A DNA stretch of 59,099 bases from Branchiostoma floridae (GCF_000003815.2 NC_049991.1:13309133-13368231); one strand, 5' to 3'. Positions 1 to 15,200 are shown, counted from the stretch's first letter. Translations and numbers: made by a program. The notes: generated by a model not told the origin, from the letters alone.

Positions 1-129
1 TAAATGGAAATGTATACAAATGTTACTATAATGACAGAAATAGTGACACAAGATGACACATGATTTATTATTGAGTTGAAGACTGTAGCTGTCATATATT
101 TTTAACTTCTGTTTTTTTTACCTATGTAG

Positions 130-227
130 GTTTTCAGCTCTGCACCATGTGGCTCTGAATGGTAACTCTGAAATCCTGAGACAACTGCTCGAAGCGCAGG
201 CAATGGTAGACATCAAGGATAATAAGG
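130..227 (+). CDS. CASKIN: Caskin exon, ankyrin repeat 1 (first exon visible)
   Basis: The acceptor follows tttacctatgtag and the donor is gtacgt. The frame reads [20 protein letters not shown] then [13 protein letters not shown], almost identical to the first vertebrate Caskin repeat (human [20 protein letters not shown]). It enters with one base finishing a Gly codon and leaves with one base of a Gly codon completed at 2782. By comparison with human CASKIN1 about 47 residues lie in upstream exons outside the window. Confidence 0.93.
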
Positions 228-3200
228 GTACGTATATAGTAAATAGTAACATCTAGAATTGTGTTATCAATATAAACATTTCAGTTTTTAATGCCAGGAT
301 GCTAGGATTATACTTGTCTGTGTACTGGAATATTCCACTAGAATATGCAGAGAGAGCAAGAAAGGGGCTAAAACCTCTCAGTCTGAAGTCATAACAGAGA
401 AGTTGAGCAGGTGCTATTGGGTTATCCCTGTCCCTACTGCCTTGTTAGTGTGATGAGAGCAGCCACAGGAGTCCTTACCTACATGTAAAGCAGCCAAGGC
501 CGTTCTGATCCAGACCTGGACAGACAGCCAAGGCCTGGAGATAATTGTACAGAAGGTTCAATTAGTAGTGTCTGTGAGTGTGATGTGTCTGCTTGGTTTG
601 AACAAGGGAATTAAACATGGCTCGTTGACAAAGACGCAGTACTGTTTGTTTGTTGATTAACAGTGAAACCTGTACTTCTTCCTGTGAACACCTCAACACC
701 AGAAAAACACCTGGCCAATGTGACCACTTTGGGGTGGTCCAATAGATAACTTTTCCCATTGACACAACATGAAGAATCATGTCTATAGTGACCACCTGGC
801 CATATATACCAGGTTTTGGCTAGGTTCACACACACGTTTGCTGAGTCCTTTCGGAGTCAACCTAGAGTTTAGACCAAATTGACTGAAAAACGTGTGTGTA
901 AACTGTAAAGCCAGCATTTACTGATCCCCAGAGTGGTTTTCCCGGGCAGTTTGACAATTAGAAAGCCTTTTTGTTACCAAATATGCTAACAGAGTTAGGC
1001 AGCTAGGAAAAGATTTATTTTTTAAAGAACGTGCTGTAAACGACTCTCCTCTACCTGTAGGCTGGGAAAAATGTTACAAAGTCATGTAATGTGGGGGAAG
1101 ATAGCTTCCTGCAGGAGCTCCAATACACTTTCCAGACTGTGGACATGTAAACAGTGCATAATAGACAGTTTGTTATTGCATATCCTTTCCCATCCTGCTG
1201 CATGACTATGCAGCTCAACAGTCACAAAACAGACGTACATTCAAATTAATATATAGTAGAAAAAGTCAACGGTAACGTGGTAGAGTTGCCAAAATATTAG
1301 ATGATGTCGTGAATGACGCAAGAGGCAGGCAAGAACAGAAAGAGAGATACCCAGTACTCAACTAGAATTTAAGAGATAGTTTTATTTTGAATTAGTATAC
1401 AATACTATAATTCATCCCCACTTTCATTGATTGACATGAGCAATTAAACCACAGAAATTAAACCAATTAGCGTGCAGGTTGACACCTTTGACCTGGTGTG
1501 TTTGTTATCTCAAGTGGCCTGTCAACAAGCCAGTGGCATCTGTCAGCACACTGTCAGCTGATGTGCAGCATGTTTGTTGGTCTTGTCACCTGAGGTGGAC
1601 ATCAGGTTTAAATACAGGCCCACACAGAGTGATAGACATAGGTTTGAAAGCCAGCAAAAGTTAGGAGATAATGGTTAGGGAGTCTGTTGTATGTTATGTA
1701 CTTCAGAGTTTAGACCCCACACAATTTGTTTGCTGCTCTGATCTAAAATTATAGACTGAAGACTTGGAGTCTGTATCTACTTGCACATGTATACCTGACT
1801 GGAACCCTTTAAAACTGCAAAGAAGAGTTCATCAAGGTTCCCTATATATTTTACACTTCAAACAGCTCTTACCTCTAGTATAACATGTACATACATAATA
1901 GCCATCAAATCTTAACAACAAACCTATAGATGTAAATGTCGCTGCTTAGTGTGTTTCTTCTGAGTAGGCCTGCAAGCTCAAGACGTCTTGGGCTGTGGGA
2001 AAGTGACTTGACAGGCCTCCAGGGCCTTGTGGGAAAGTTTGTAGACTCTGGTGCCCAGGGCGAGGGTTTCCGGCACCTGTGGAAGAACATGTGCTGGAGA
2101 AGGCCTTCTGGAGTCATTACAGACCTCATATAATCTCACCCCAGGGCATGGCGTAATGAAGTTCTCTTGAAATTTAGAGGTCTTGAAATTGACTTAGTCT
2201 TGTAATAGTATCTTGTACTTGCAGCCTTGGGATAGATAGGAGTAACAACAGCATGTTATTAAGGGCTGTTTCACAGGAGTGATGTGGGGGAGTGGGACTT
2301 CATTTCACCACCAGGTCACAGACATTGTCAAAAGGAATTTGTGGGTTATAGAGGGAGAACTCTTTCACATAACCAACAAATTCATAACAACTGATAAGTG
2401 CTTTGTTATTCCCCTTGCGCTGCCAGTCTTACTTCTTCCAGGATTACACCTCTAATATAATATCGACAAACACATGAATGTTGATTTTGACAATAAGTCT
2501 TACCAAGACTTGATAAAAGCTCCTTGGTCTTGCTGAGTACTTAGCTTTAGTTAGGGTCGTCCCTCGGATAGGACATTAAATGGAGAGTCCCGTGTTTGGG
2601 GAGAGCCACACCCTACGCGTTAAAGAACCCACCACACGCCTCTCGAAAAAGAGTAGGGGCATGCCCAGTGTGTGATGGAGCAAATCCATCTGTCTGGAGT
2701 TGTACAAATGTATGGACAATATAACACAAACAGTGCTGTAAGACATCGTATGACTCTACTACTCCTGTCATGTTTCTGCAGGTATGAGGCCACTCCACTA
2801 TGCATCCTGGCAGGGGAAGCTGGAGCCAGTAACCCTCCTACTGCGGGCGGGGTCCAGCGGAAACCTGGCAGCTCATGACGGACAGATCCCGTTGCACCTG
2901 GCTGCACAGTATGGGCACTTTGATGTGGTGAGCACTGGGGAAAAGCCTTCCACTTACATTATAGTTTTATACTGAATAATTGAGCAACTTTAGGGTCATG
3001 TCTGCCATGCATATGAAGTAACAAATTGATGTCTTGCAGGGTTTGACAAGTCCATTACTGCAGGTTATCCTGCCAATAGCACAAGCACATGTCCTACTCC
3101 ACTTGCCCAATTTGGCAAGTAAGATATTTCCATGAGGAAGATTTTGATATTCTTGTTTCTTTGATATACTTGTTTCAAGCATTTTTTGAACACAGAAAAA

Positions 3201-6200
3201 GTAGAGCTACAAAACAATTCCATTGCTGGAAGTGAAAATACTGTACACAGAAAAATTTGAAATTTCGGGCAGGTGAAAAGTTTGTCCAGGCAATGTACTT
3301 GCCCAATTGGACAATTGAGTTTTAGAAAACTTCTAATCCAATCCTGTCTTGAAGTGCACACTAGGTCAGTTGTCACCATTACTTGCTCAGGTTACCTACA
3401 GACAACGTATACAATGCTTTGTGAAGCATGTATGATGTCTTTGAGCCGCAGTGTGTGAGATTTATACGCTTTAATTATTCTCTTCATCTTTGAATTGCCC
3501 TCTGTCTTTTATGTGAAAGCTTCAAACCACATGATTGATCTACTTCTCCATGGTCTGGTATTTTCTGTTGGTCTGGTTGTTCTCTGTCATATATAGGATC
3601 ATCCAGATTTATGTTTATCATTTCTCTCCAGTGGTGCTTCTGAGTGCCATGGGCATTCTGTCTTCGATTATGATTCTGAGATCAATACTTTTTCCAAATT
3701 GTACAGTACCTTACCATCATCTAACAAGACTATGTTACACTCACTCACACTCACTCCGGCGAGCTCGCTCGGATTTTTGTAGCTTTTTTTTAGGATTGGA
3801 GCTACTAGGAGGAAAGATTTTTGACAGTTTTGAAGTTGGATGCAAGAATTTTTAAAGAGAGACTGAGCACAGAGAAAACAAACCTGAGAAAGGAGCATAG
3901 TTTCTTCCTTTGCCTCAACATGGCTTCTCTCTCCGTTGTGTGCTCTCTGAGTGCTGTTCAGTACTTATATTGAGTCACAACCACTCGTTTAACCAACATT
4001 ATTTCTCCCTCCCCAGTCTGAGACCTTGCTGCAGCATGGCTCCAACCCCTGCATAGTCAACAACACCAGCAAAACTCCACTGGATCTGGCTTGTGAGTTT
4101 GGTAGACGACAGGTGAGTTCCCATTCACTGGGTCTGACAGGTAAAAAAACTGGTGATAATATGTTATAGAATTTCTCAAACGGATGTCTAATGCTTAGTC
4201 TTACTAAGCAAGTGCCTTGGTAACAACATTAGGATGTTGCTCACGCTATCACAAAAATATAAACTAAGTTGACAAATTTGGATGTTATTTTGACTGACAA
4301 CTGGTACAGGAAAATGATTATTTGGTAGGAGTCAATCACAAGATGTTTTGTAAGGATTTGACAATCTGGTACATTTTTTCTCTTTTTACGTTTATTGTCA
4401 TATGTACATACAAATACAATGTGCAGGCATTGTTGTCCTATTGTTTAGCTGGATGAATTCCTAGTTTGTTAGACTTTATTTGTTAAACCTTTTTATTGTC
4501 ATTATAGGTGGTGGAGTTGTTACTGCACAGTAACATGTGTGCGGTGCTACTAGAGGCCACTCCCAGAGACAAGTGTGACAAGAACGGTATCACCCCACTC
4601 CACCTGGCTGCCAGGAATGGCCATGTAGACATTATGAGGTGAGTACAAGATTCCAACAGTTACTAGTAGCTTTGAAAAGTGATGCAACTTAAATTTGCCC
4701 TTAAGCTGTTGATATTGTTTTATAACAGGTGTCCTTCTACAATACATGTACCTGTGCTTTTACAGATATGGAAGAAAGTTACCTTTTGTAATCTCCAAGC
4801 AAATCTATCAGTTATAAGGCAGTGTCTAAAGAACCGACTGGTATCCAATGGCCTGTTGAATACTTGTTGGCCCTTTGGATACTGCCTTTCCTCCAATAGA
4901 TCTGCTTGGAGATAAACCTTTCAATGACTAGTTATGACCAATGCTGAGCAGTTGTCAAAAGCACCAATTTCTCACATATTAGATAACGAGAAGACAAAAC
5001 ATAATGTTCACTATGACTACATGCAGCATTCATGTTTTGTTAATGAAGTTTAACATCCATTGGCATAATACCGGTCGGTTTACTGCAATTTCTCAAGCAA
5101 TGCTAATTTGGCAAATGATCAACGCATCATTTTCTCCAGTTACATGTTGCTGTTACAGCTTACCTTTGCCACTTCTTCTGTGTAAATTATTTTGTCTCTC
5201 TGGTCCTGCTAAAAACATAATATCGTAATTGGAACACACCGCGGAATTGCACGGGGAACGGGCGCGTGGTTGGAAGGGGGTGCACTATACCGGTCGAACG
5301 AAACACGGCACAATTAACTGCCGCTATGTACCTTTATACATCCTCTGTTGTTCCTTTCTTTCCTGTTAGTAGTTGCACAAAACAAAAATCTGCATGAGCA
5401 TACAAAAAGTCGTGAGAAAATGGGCGTATACTGACAAGAATTTTCATTTAATTTTGGTCCGTCACAACCGCTATGACGTAAAACTTTACTGCTGGCTGTA
5501 GCATTAAAAATGGCGGGAAAATGGCGGCGTACGTTCAATTTGACCCATTCAGCCGTAGATCCGGGCGATAATGCAACGGTTCCTCACACTTTTACACGAG
5601 TTGTAGGTTTCCAAAAGAAATTCAAGATTGCTGTTGAATCATGCTCGTCTTGTGCCGTGAGCACATGTGATTATTATCTACAAATCTGGCGATGAACGTG
5701 ACAGTGTGTTTGTCCCAAGACGAGCTCGCCTGCCCCGAAAATGACCTGAAAACTTTTGGCCTTGTTGTCTTCGAATGTATTGTTATCGATGCTTTGTAAA
5801 TTATGTATTGGACACCTAGATGTCTGAAGTGTGCATACCTCAGAAATAACTATTTGTTGCATGTGTAGATCTCTTTAAGTTCCACTATTTTTAATTGACC
5901 GGTATAAGGCTTATGACCGGTATTATGCCAATGCATGTTACATGTTACTGTTTTCAATGACTTTCATTTAGACCAGTCCAGGCAACTCCAGTAAAAGTCT
6001 ATCTAGGTCATTCCCAAGTCTTAAACAGTGGCAGACTGACCTTACAGCACATTTTACAGGCTCCTGCCAGCTGCACACCGGCTCTATTACACCTTTGTGA
6101 CTAACAAACCTCTTGTAATAAGTACTAAAGTTTTAATCCATCTTCATGGTCTCCTCTCTTGTTACAGGTTGCTGATCCAGGCAGGAATAGATGTGAACAG

Positions 6201-9200
6201 GGAGACTCTAACTGGGACTGCCCTGCACGAGGCAGCTCTGTATGGCAAGACAGATGCAGTCAGATTACTCATAGAGGTCAGAACTTTGCACTTACCTTAA
6301 GTTGATTTCTAAGACTAGAAAGCTGCATCTAGAATAATCTAAAACCTTTATTTAGCCTTGAGTACAAAGACCCTTCGGCCTAAGCCGGTTTTCAAGAGTT
6401 TAATTACTACATGTATTGAGGGAAAAACATTAAATGGCATTGATAAGGATACTATGTCTGGTATGTCAATGTTGACTTAAAACCTATCTCTATGTCATTC
6501 AATCAGAATGATAAACTTGAGATGTTTGTGTAAGTTAAGAATATGTGGGTCTGAAAGAAAGTAAATGTTAATCTTGGGTATGTTCCGAGGTTTCCTCAGG
6601 GAAACACTAAGCAGCACTTTTCAAGTCAGCTAAGCTTTCTGCATAGAGTTTATAAGATGTAGGAGTATGAAATTCAGCTGCTATGGAAGTTTCCATCTAT
6701 TGAATAACAGCACAACTCTGAGAAATTTCTTATTCACAAACCAGCCCACATGCCAACAAACACAATAGTACTGATGAAGACATAACTGTCATTGGCATTT
6801 GGCATTGGTAATAAAGATACTAATAGTGTTCTCCTGTGGTGTTCCGCAGTGTGGGGTAGAAGTGAGTAGGAGAAACTCCAGGAACCAGACAGCCCTGGAC
6901 ATCGTGAACAAGTTCACTACCTCCCGAGGGAGTAAGGACATCAAGCAGATGTTGAGAGGTATGTTGATGGCTTACAAAATGTGTTTATCGTTGGGGAATC
7001 AGTGGAGCTTTCTCCAGCTCATTGTTTGGGAACCCATGTTGTTGATTTTCATTGTTTTAAGCTTAAGAAATTTTAAGCTTAAGAAAAGACAGTTCCATCA
7101 GTTTTATGTCATGAATTTTAGATGTTTTGGGTGGATGGTGTGAAGTTTTTGTACCTCCCCACTAGCAAATATCTGTCCGGTACTGAGGGATGGGCCGTTG
7201 AGATAACTGTTGAAGACGTGGAGAATATAGATGACACTCATCAAAGTACCGGAGATCTAAATTTGGTTTTCTTGATATTAGCCATAAAATAATGCTTTGT
7301 TTGTTGTTGAATTATGTTTAATTTTGCCATGTTCTAGGTGCAGCAGGTTTCCCTATGGCCAGGGCTATCAGAGAACACTACAATGCTTATGACCCAACCA
7401 GTCTGTCGTTCAAAGCAGGCGATGTTATCACGGTAAGAGATAGTCCTTTACCAATCCTACATCGTAACCCTACACCTACTCTTCAAGAGCAAAAGCTGTA
7501 TAAACTTTCAAAATGTAGTTTCCTCAAAATTTTGGTTTCAAAAATACACAGTAAATTATTTGATTACTGTGAGAGCTCATTGATGTGACAAAGAAAATTA
7601 ATCAGCTTGACAATTTGTTGTCTTTCAATCAAATACTTTGTGGGTTATGAAAACCCATTGTATTAAGTTACAGAGAAGATCAATGCGTAATGTACGTCAT
7701 TGACTAGAATTGTAGTATATTGTAGAGTGGACTTGTTCCTCAGCTAACCGACATCTATCGCACTGCCTCTAACCACAGAAGAAGTTGTACGTAACAAAGC
7801 CTGGTCTGGGTAAATGAAAGTTCTGTAATGAGAACTACATGTATGCGGCTCCAGATGTCTTATTGAGGGACGACTGTGGTGCGAAAGATGTTGATAGCTT
7901 GAGGAATGAGCCCAGTCTACTTCACAGTGACTAGAATTGAAGTTTTAAGTAGCGAAACACCTTTCTCCATCCCCAGATAATCCAGGAGCACCATGATGGT
8001 AGGTGGAAGGGTGTGGTGTGTGATGAGGAGACGGAGAGGACCGGATTCTTTGACCCCATGTACGTGGAACTCATGGACATGCAGAGAGTCAGTCAAGGTG
8101 GGCAACATTGTACAAAAGGGTCTAGATGGTATAATGTACAGGATTGCAAAATGATGCATAGTAGACTGTATTGAAAGGATTGGGTCTCATTCACCAGTCT
8201 ATCTGCTCTGCTTCTTAGCTAGCTTGTCACTGATAACTGTTTGTGAATACAGGCTTTTCATCGACGTCATACTGATCATAATTTGAATCCTCTGACAACC
8301 ATGTTGGCGGGTAATTGAATTACCGTAAGCAGTAGCATCTTCCTGTGGTTTACAGATGTACGCTGTAATCCAACATGGCGCAGATGACGTCAAATGAAAA
8401 GCCTGTTTACAGTAAGGTGGACTAGTACTAAAGGGAATGCAAGCAAACTGACATGGCAGATAGCCAATGGGAGGTGCCATGGCGTGACTACCCCTGGTCT
8501 GTCCATGGCCGTCCCCACAGCAACCTCAGTTTGTGGATCCCTGCCATTTTGATAGTTCACAGTGATAACTGATTGTGAATGTCCATACAGTAGGGTTGAC
8601 TAGTACTAAAGGGAATGCAAGCAAACGGACATGGCAGGTAGCCAATGGGAGGTGCCATGGCGTGACTACCCCTGGTCTGTCCATGGCCGTCCCCACAGCA
8701 ACCACAGTTTGTGGATCCCTGCCATTTTGATAGTTCAGGGTGATATTAGCTTGTGTGGGAGGCTGGTGTGTTTCTAATTTGTTCCATGTTCCTGTTATCA
8801 GCAATCATGTTAGTGTGATAGGAAGCTAGCCTTAGGCGATGGTTAGCCCAGAAATGTAGAAGAATAGAGACTACCTGGGTATGAAAGGGTGCCCAGTCTG
8901 GTTAAGATTGGTACTACACAGTCCTGTCCAATAAATCTTATCTCTTTGAGGTACTGCCATTCAGGATATTACTGCTCGAAGTTCCTTTCTGCCTGCACAA
9001 CTGGGAAGCATCGCTGCGGAATGTTTTTGACAGGTTGCTGTCGTCAGCAATTGTATCACCTTGATTTAGGAAAATGATGTAGAATAGTGTAATACCTTGG
9101 ACTGTAACCTAGGCTATGAGTCAATATTTATCCTACCTTCATTTGTATGTCTTCGTTATTGTTTGTGCTTTCTCGGTATCCTTTTAAACCTAAAAAAAAA

Positions 9201-12200
9201 AATATCAGTGTCTCATAATACTGTAATGCTGAGATGATACTATGTTTTATAAAACAATAACAGATAAGTCTACTTGACTTGTTCATTTGCCCCACTCAAC
9301 CACATTTGATTCACACTGATACATTTACATGCATCGTAAACCCACCTGATACAGTGATAGCAGCAAATGTTGACAAGTACTTGGCCATCGATCCTCTTCC
9401 TGTCTGGGTGAGGTTTTATTTGTCTGCAGCCTACAGATGTTCCTAATTCCTCCACTGTCTGGCTGGCTAGAGATTTTGCACCACCTGTACTGTTTTCCTT
9501 TCAGTCACAATCACTCTGACTTAGAATCCTTTCACCAAGATATATTGTGGTACACAAGTTAGATAAAGTATCATTGGACAGGCAGAGAATATTCTTTGTG
9601 TACCAATGTTGAAACTACAACAATGCAAATTGATCCTTCTTGGCCTAAAAACCCAACTGATTTTACCCAACAGAAATAAGAGTATCCAATTTGCATGGCA
9701 CTTTGAGGATTAAAGTGGGTTGTGATACACCTGAGCCAAGGCAGACACATATTGATATGATAAGATAAAGGTACATGAAAAGTTTAGAATGCCCAGATGA
9801 AAAAAAAGTTCCTTTCTATGAACAAGAAGTTTTCCTCACATTAATGCTTTCATGTACATGTATGTTTGAAGCTTACTTATAAATACTACATGTAGCATTT
9901 AAAGTGCTAAATTTGAATGTTCCTGTTAGTATCAAAAATGTTAAGCGCTTGCGGGGACCACTTTTCGTGTTGAAAGATCCAGCAGGCAGGAAGGCAGGCA
10001 AATGGCTCCAGTCTTGTCCTTCATCTAGTCTGACAGAACAAACTAGACTGTGGCCATGACCTCCTACCTGTCAGGGGAGAGGGAACAGCTTCCCCATGTT
10101 TCCACAGGCCCTGACAGGGGAATGTGACCCTTGTCTCTCACTGCTGTACTTCAAGTCTTGGCAGGGAAGCAAGTGGTGCCAGTCTCTCAGGGTTCTTTGA
10201 CCTCTCTTCAAGTGTTAGATTTTGGATGGCACTACTTTTCAAAAGTTCAAGAACATCTTTTCAAAAGTTCAAGAAAACAGTTGCTCAAGCTACTGGGTAG
10301 ATTTTGTTCAACGTTCAGGCAAAATCCCCTACCTTTTGCGATCAACTAGAAAAAACATCTGTAGATCGACTACACAAGAACAACCACTCTTCAAAAACGC
10401 CAAATGTCTTCCAAAACATCTAACCTTCGTCAATGACTCTACAAAAAGTTCTACCTACACACCCTTGTACTTTTGTATGTTTGTGGAACTGTTAATTTTT
10501 TTAGCTGTATCTATGTATCTGTTATTGTTCATAAATGTTCCAAAATATGTATTAGATGCTAACCAAGGGCCATCCTCAATCAATCCCTGTAGATGAGGTT
10601 GCCTTGTGGCAGTTTGCAGGTTGAAGAGTCAGTGGGTAATTTACTCAGGGCAGATGACATACAAATGAGTCATGCGACAACTTAGGATACTGGCAACCTT
10701 CCATGGCTTCCCTTACTCACATGATGATGAATAATTGCACATTTGGATGCAGGTTTAACAGGCTAACTAGACACAGGTGCACACTGGTCCTAAAGGTGAA
10801 AATAAAGTAAAACAGTGTGACAAAAAGAATTGGAAACTGTGCTGTCCAATTTTAAGCTGGCAGTGGTTCAAACTTATATCTGTTTCAACTTCTAGGCAGG
10901 CAGCCAGCCCTGGCTCTGAAAGAAATGGGCTTTGCAGAGATGAATGACACTGACAAAGTCAAGAACACTTAAAGACTCAAAAAGGAAAACCTGGCTCGGT
11001 TTCATTGGTCCATGATGCAAAGAATGATATTTGACATGAAATACGTAGTAGTTCAGAGTGAGACAAAACGTGTGATATGCTCAATGTTGAGTTGTTTCAC
11101 AGCTGCCGATATCCATTCATGCAGCAACAGAAAATCCTGAGAATAACATTAAGGCAAACCTGCGCCAAGCACAGACGTTCCCCCTTCTCTGTTGATTTCC
11201 TCTGTGAGGAAAAGGCAATGTTATTTTTCCGTTTCCCCAACAAAAGACAACTGTTCTCTCAAAGCTCCTTTGAGAAATAGTTCACAGAGAGACTCTATCT
11301 TGGCTAAGAGAAAGTCAAACATTGTTGCTTTTGGAGTGTAGTTCAAACCTGAGTGTTTCAGACTGCCTCCCATCTATATTCCTTAGAGTGGAACTGTTTT
11401 TACAAGTAAGAGATCTGTTGCTTAAATCATTGTAGGTACTTATAAACAGTTTTCTTAGCCACAAATCTTCAGTCGGACTCCAAAGGATGAACTTATCTTG
11501 ATGTGAAAAGGTTTAATTCATCTCCGAGTCTGATAACAAGACATTCCTCTGACAGTATTATACCATAAACCTTTCAAAGCTTTATCACATTTCTCTGTAT
11601 AGTCCCACATGTTATTCCATTGCCGCTTGATTGAAATGAATATTCAGGGACTATAAGAATAACCAGCAGTATAACGTTTGATGTATTTATTGCTGTCAGA
11701 GACAGAGCCAAATAAATGACTTTTGATGTATTCAATACGTGAGCTACATAAGTCCCAACATCACTATGATTTACTTTGATGTTTTTGTGAGCGCCTTCAA
11801 AACCAGGTGTTCACTATCCAAATGACATGGGATAGGACGTTTTTGAAGGAGGGATACTTGTGCAATGTTTGCTAGGATTAGACAGTGAAATTCCATCATA
11901 ATCTTTTGTATACTTTGCAGTGCATTAGGATGTGTTGTAAGGACACATACTCATGGTATCCTCTTAAAGCTCTTTGTGTGTCCTGGATCAAAGCCAGAAA
12001 ACAGATAGTGGCCCCATGCAGTATCCTGAAGTATCTTTCAGGAGTTAGACCTCCAAAGGCATCCCTTCCCATCCTTGGCTGTGGGCCAACTATGCGATAA
12101 TTGGGGATTGGAAAGATCAGTGGAGGACCTTCTTTGAAGTGGGGTATTCCTGTCTAGGGTCTCTGTATTGCCTATATCTGCATTTATACAGGGGTAACCT

Positions 12201-15200
12201 GGCTTTGAGGGTTTTTCTGAAGTACTTCCAGCCTAAGCTGTTTCAATATTGCAGCAATTAGGAGGAGATAGCACACCAGATACCACACCATTTACACAAG
12301 GAAAGTGGTCCTTTGAATGGGTATTAGCTCACAAGTTCATTTATCCATGCCTGAAGCACTCCTGTGCTCTCCTCCATCCATTTGCATCCATTGTACACAT
12401 GTATCTATTGGAAGGTTATCTTAGAGAACCAGATTTGCTTCAATCTGCATCATTTCTCATCTGTCATTAGATTATGAAAGCTGTTCACGCTTGGCACTGA
12501 GATTGAAACTGGTTCCATGTGGGTTCAGATACAGTTGAGTTGTGTTGAATTGGATCAGTCTTGTCTCAGGAGATTGAACTAATAGCATGCCATGAAAGTC
12601 AGATTAAAGTTCAGGGGTGAAGTACACCTGGCCAATACCTCATCTGTGCAAAGTTTTACTTCACTAACCCTTAAAGCTGAGATACACCACTCTGTACTCA
12701 AGGAGACTCGTAATAGTTACCCTTAACATTTAAGGCCCAGCATCTACAAAGGACAAACATTGATTAAATGTAAAACTTTTGACTGTTCCCTCATTACCCT
12801 TTTTGATCACATTGATCAAGTGAGAAGAAATTCTTCAAAGTTAGAGCCATTTTTTTTACGTGACGTGCAGAGATACATGTACAGTAACACACAACTATGA
12901 TGTAACAATGGTATGTTTAACCAAAAAAGGAAACTTAGGTAGCCTTGAGCTTATCCATAGCGCCTGTGTTTTTCTTTCATTACATTTTAATGCTATGGTC
13001 AACAATGATACCATCTGCACCTACAAAATACAACTCCAAGCTTTGCTGAGTACACATCTCTTACATGACTATATTTTGCTAGAAGAAACTTGCCCCAGGA
13101 AATATTATTTGGTGGATTAGGTTTGCTTTGAAGTATTATTACCTCAGGCATTCCTCTGGCACAATTTAGACATTTGTTTAAAACCAGAACCTCTTTGATG
13201 TTTTCCAGATCTTTTTAGGGCTTTCGCTTTGGTGTGTTTAGTTTTGATTGCTTGGCAGTAAAGTGCTTTGCCTTCAAGCTAAAATACACCCCTTTTTGGA
13301 GAGGCAAATATTGCATTCTAAGCTATACATGTAGTTCAGTGCCAACTTTGAACAGATTGGCTTCATGGCTGTGGCTTAATTTACACACTTAAATGTTCAT
13401 GGTCATGTTCAGACCCAAGTGAAAATGGTAAAATCAATTTTGCACCACTGTGATGCTTGCCCTTTAGAATTACAGCTTCAGTGGGCCAAAGGGCGTTAGA
13501 TGTATGGTGGTGATTGGACCCAGAATGGTCTTTTGGGCGTCTTGGCTTGGAGTCAAGGTTAAGGCTTAGCGTGAGATGTTCCAGGGCACTTCACATGTGT
13601 TTACCACACCTCACAGGCTATATGTCACGCCAGTCACTCCCAGAAGGAGTAATGGTTTATTTTTGACAGTTACAGTTTTGAATGCCAGCCAGGAGAGTGT
13701 GCTAAGGCTTGGGTCCTGTCCAAATTACTTTCAGTTTTATGATTTACCTTTTGTTTTTTTGTTTTTTGTTATCACAGATTACACTGATGGAGGGTTACAG
13801 CCATATAACACCATGCAAAGATCAAGTGAGTTTGTTCGAGAAGATTTTTATTTCTTTTTTATTTCTGAACAATATCTTGTGAGTGTAGCGTGGGACTTGG
13901 TCAACAGAGCCCCCTACCTTAATTGCTTCGAAGTACACACCATACTTCTGCTCAGTGGCTGTCATTGATGGTAACTGCTGTCCAGTATCAGTACATTGTT
14001 GTCATGCTGATGAAGTAACAGAAATATTCAATCTAAGACTGTCGGAGCTTATCTGTAGACTTCCTACTTACATGCACATTTCTGTCTTGTAATCTGTGTG
14101 TTCAAAATATATGTAGCCTATATTATCATTATTGAACAAAAATTATTCAGATGCACTAACAGTAACATGAAAAACATTGTATGGTAAGTCCAAAAACCAC
14201 TTTTGCCCCAACTGATTTCAGCTCCAAATAACCCATCTATCCTTTCCTTACAGATAATTACCAAGGATACCATCCCTATGCCACATTGGGCCCCCAGTTC
14301 CCCCACTCCTCATCGGATGGCCTGACCCCAACCCAGGGAGGAATCCCCCCACCCCAGTCCCCGGGCATCTCCGGAGACATCCCTGGCCCCTACGCTGCCT
14401 ACCCTCAGCCCCCCAGAGATCTACCGATGGGTAGCAGTGCTTATCCTGAACGAGAGGATTCTGGGATATACTCGGAATCTCCATCCACAGCGTCGTTCAA
14501 GAGAGGTATGTTTAACAACACCCTCTATCAGTTCTGAAAAAAACTGCACACAGTCTACATTGCACCAGAATGTCTAGAAGGGGTGACGTAAGCATTAGCG
14601 CAGGCGCCTAGAGCCCACGGTGAGAGATCTCAAATAAAAACAAGGCTTTAAACCATTGAAAAGCCTTTCTTGGTGGGATTTTATGTGAAATCTGGGCATT
14701 TTGGGAGTGGCTGCAGTAGGAAAGACCCTACACTGGTAGAATTAGTTGTAAAAAATGACCTTTCTCCATCGAGGGGGTTTCCGCACCCCCCTGAAATAGT
14801 GGTATCGTCGCCAGAATGCTGTTTTCAGCCAAATGGGCCAATCCAAGGGCTCTAATCAGGGGGGTGTATCAAAAGATTAGCCGTATAGAAATTCTTGCCA
14901 AGGAATTTGCCGAGACTGGACATATTAGGCTATCATTTGAAGGTAAGTTTGTATGGCTTGAACTTTTTATTCTTGAGATAATTGCATATTTGTTTCCTCA
15001 ACTCTCCCATTGGAACGCATGTATTAGTGGCTGAAATTCTAATGTCATCGTCTCCCCTAAAGGTTGCTTGTAAAATGAAGAACTGGTTCATTCAAGTGTT
15101 GTATTGCTAAGAGCTCCATCTAGCATTGTAGCTAGAATTGCAGCTAGAATTGCAGCTAGTTTGTGTGCAGTCATATACAGTTGTATCAAACAATGTTTTC

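Larger units (their letters stand above)
8098..13777 (+). other. Intron (5.7 kb) between SH3 and linker
   Basis: It holds a hairpin element at 8248-8405, a tandem duplication at 8408-8745 and a small direct repeat of cttttcaaaagttcaagaa at about 10235-10276. No exon with plausible splice sites, phase and Caskin-like sequence was found, though an unannotated alternative exon cannot be excluded. Confidence 0.8.

Noticed and set aside
5510-5695. ATGGCGGG... frame inside the TIR element as a gene
   Set aside because: Short, without splice partners or homology I know, and inside a mobile element.
10897-10971. Possible exon after cttctag reading [18 protein letters not shown] then a stop
   Set aside because: It has an acceptor-like sequence but runs into a stop and would truncate Caskin. 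The flanking exons join in phase without it.
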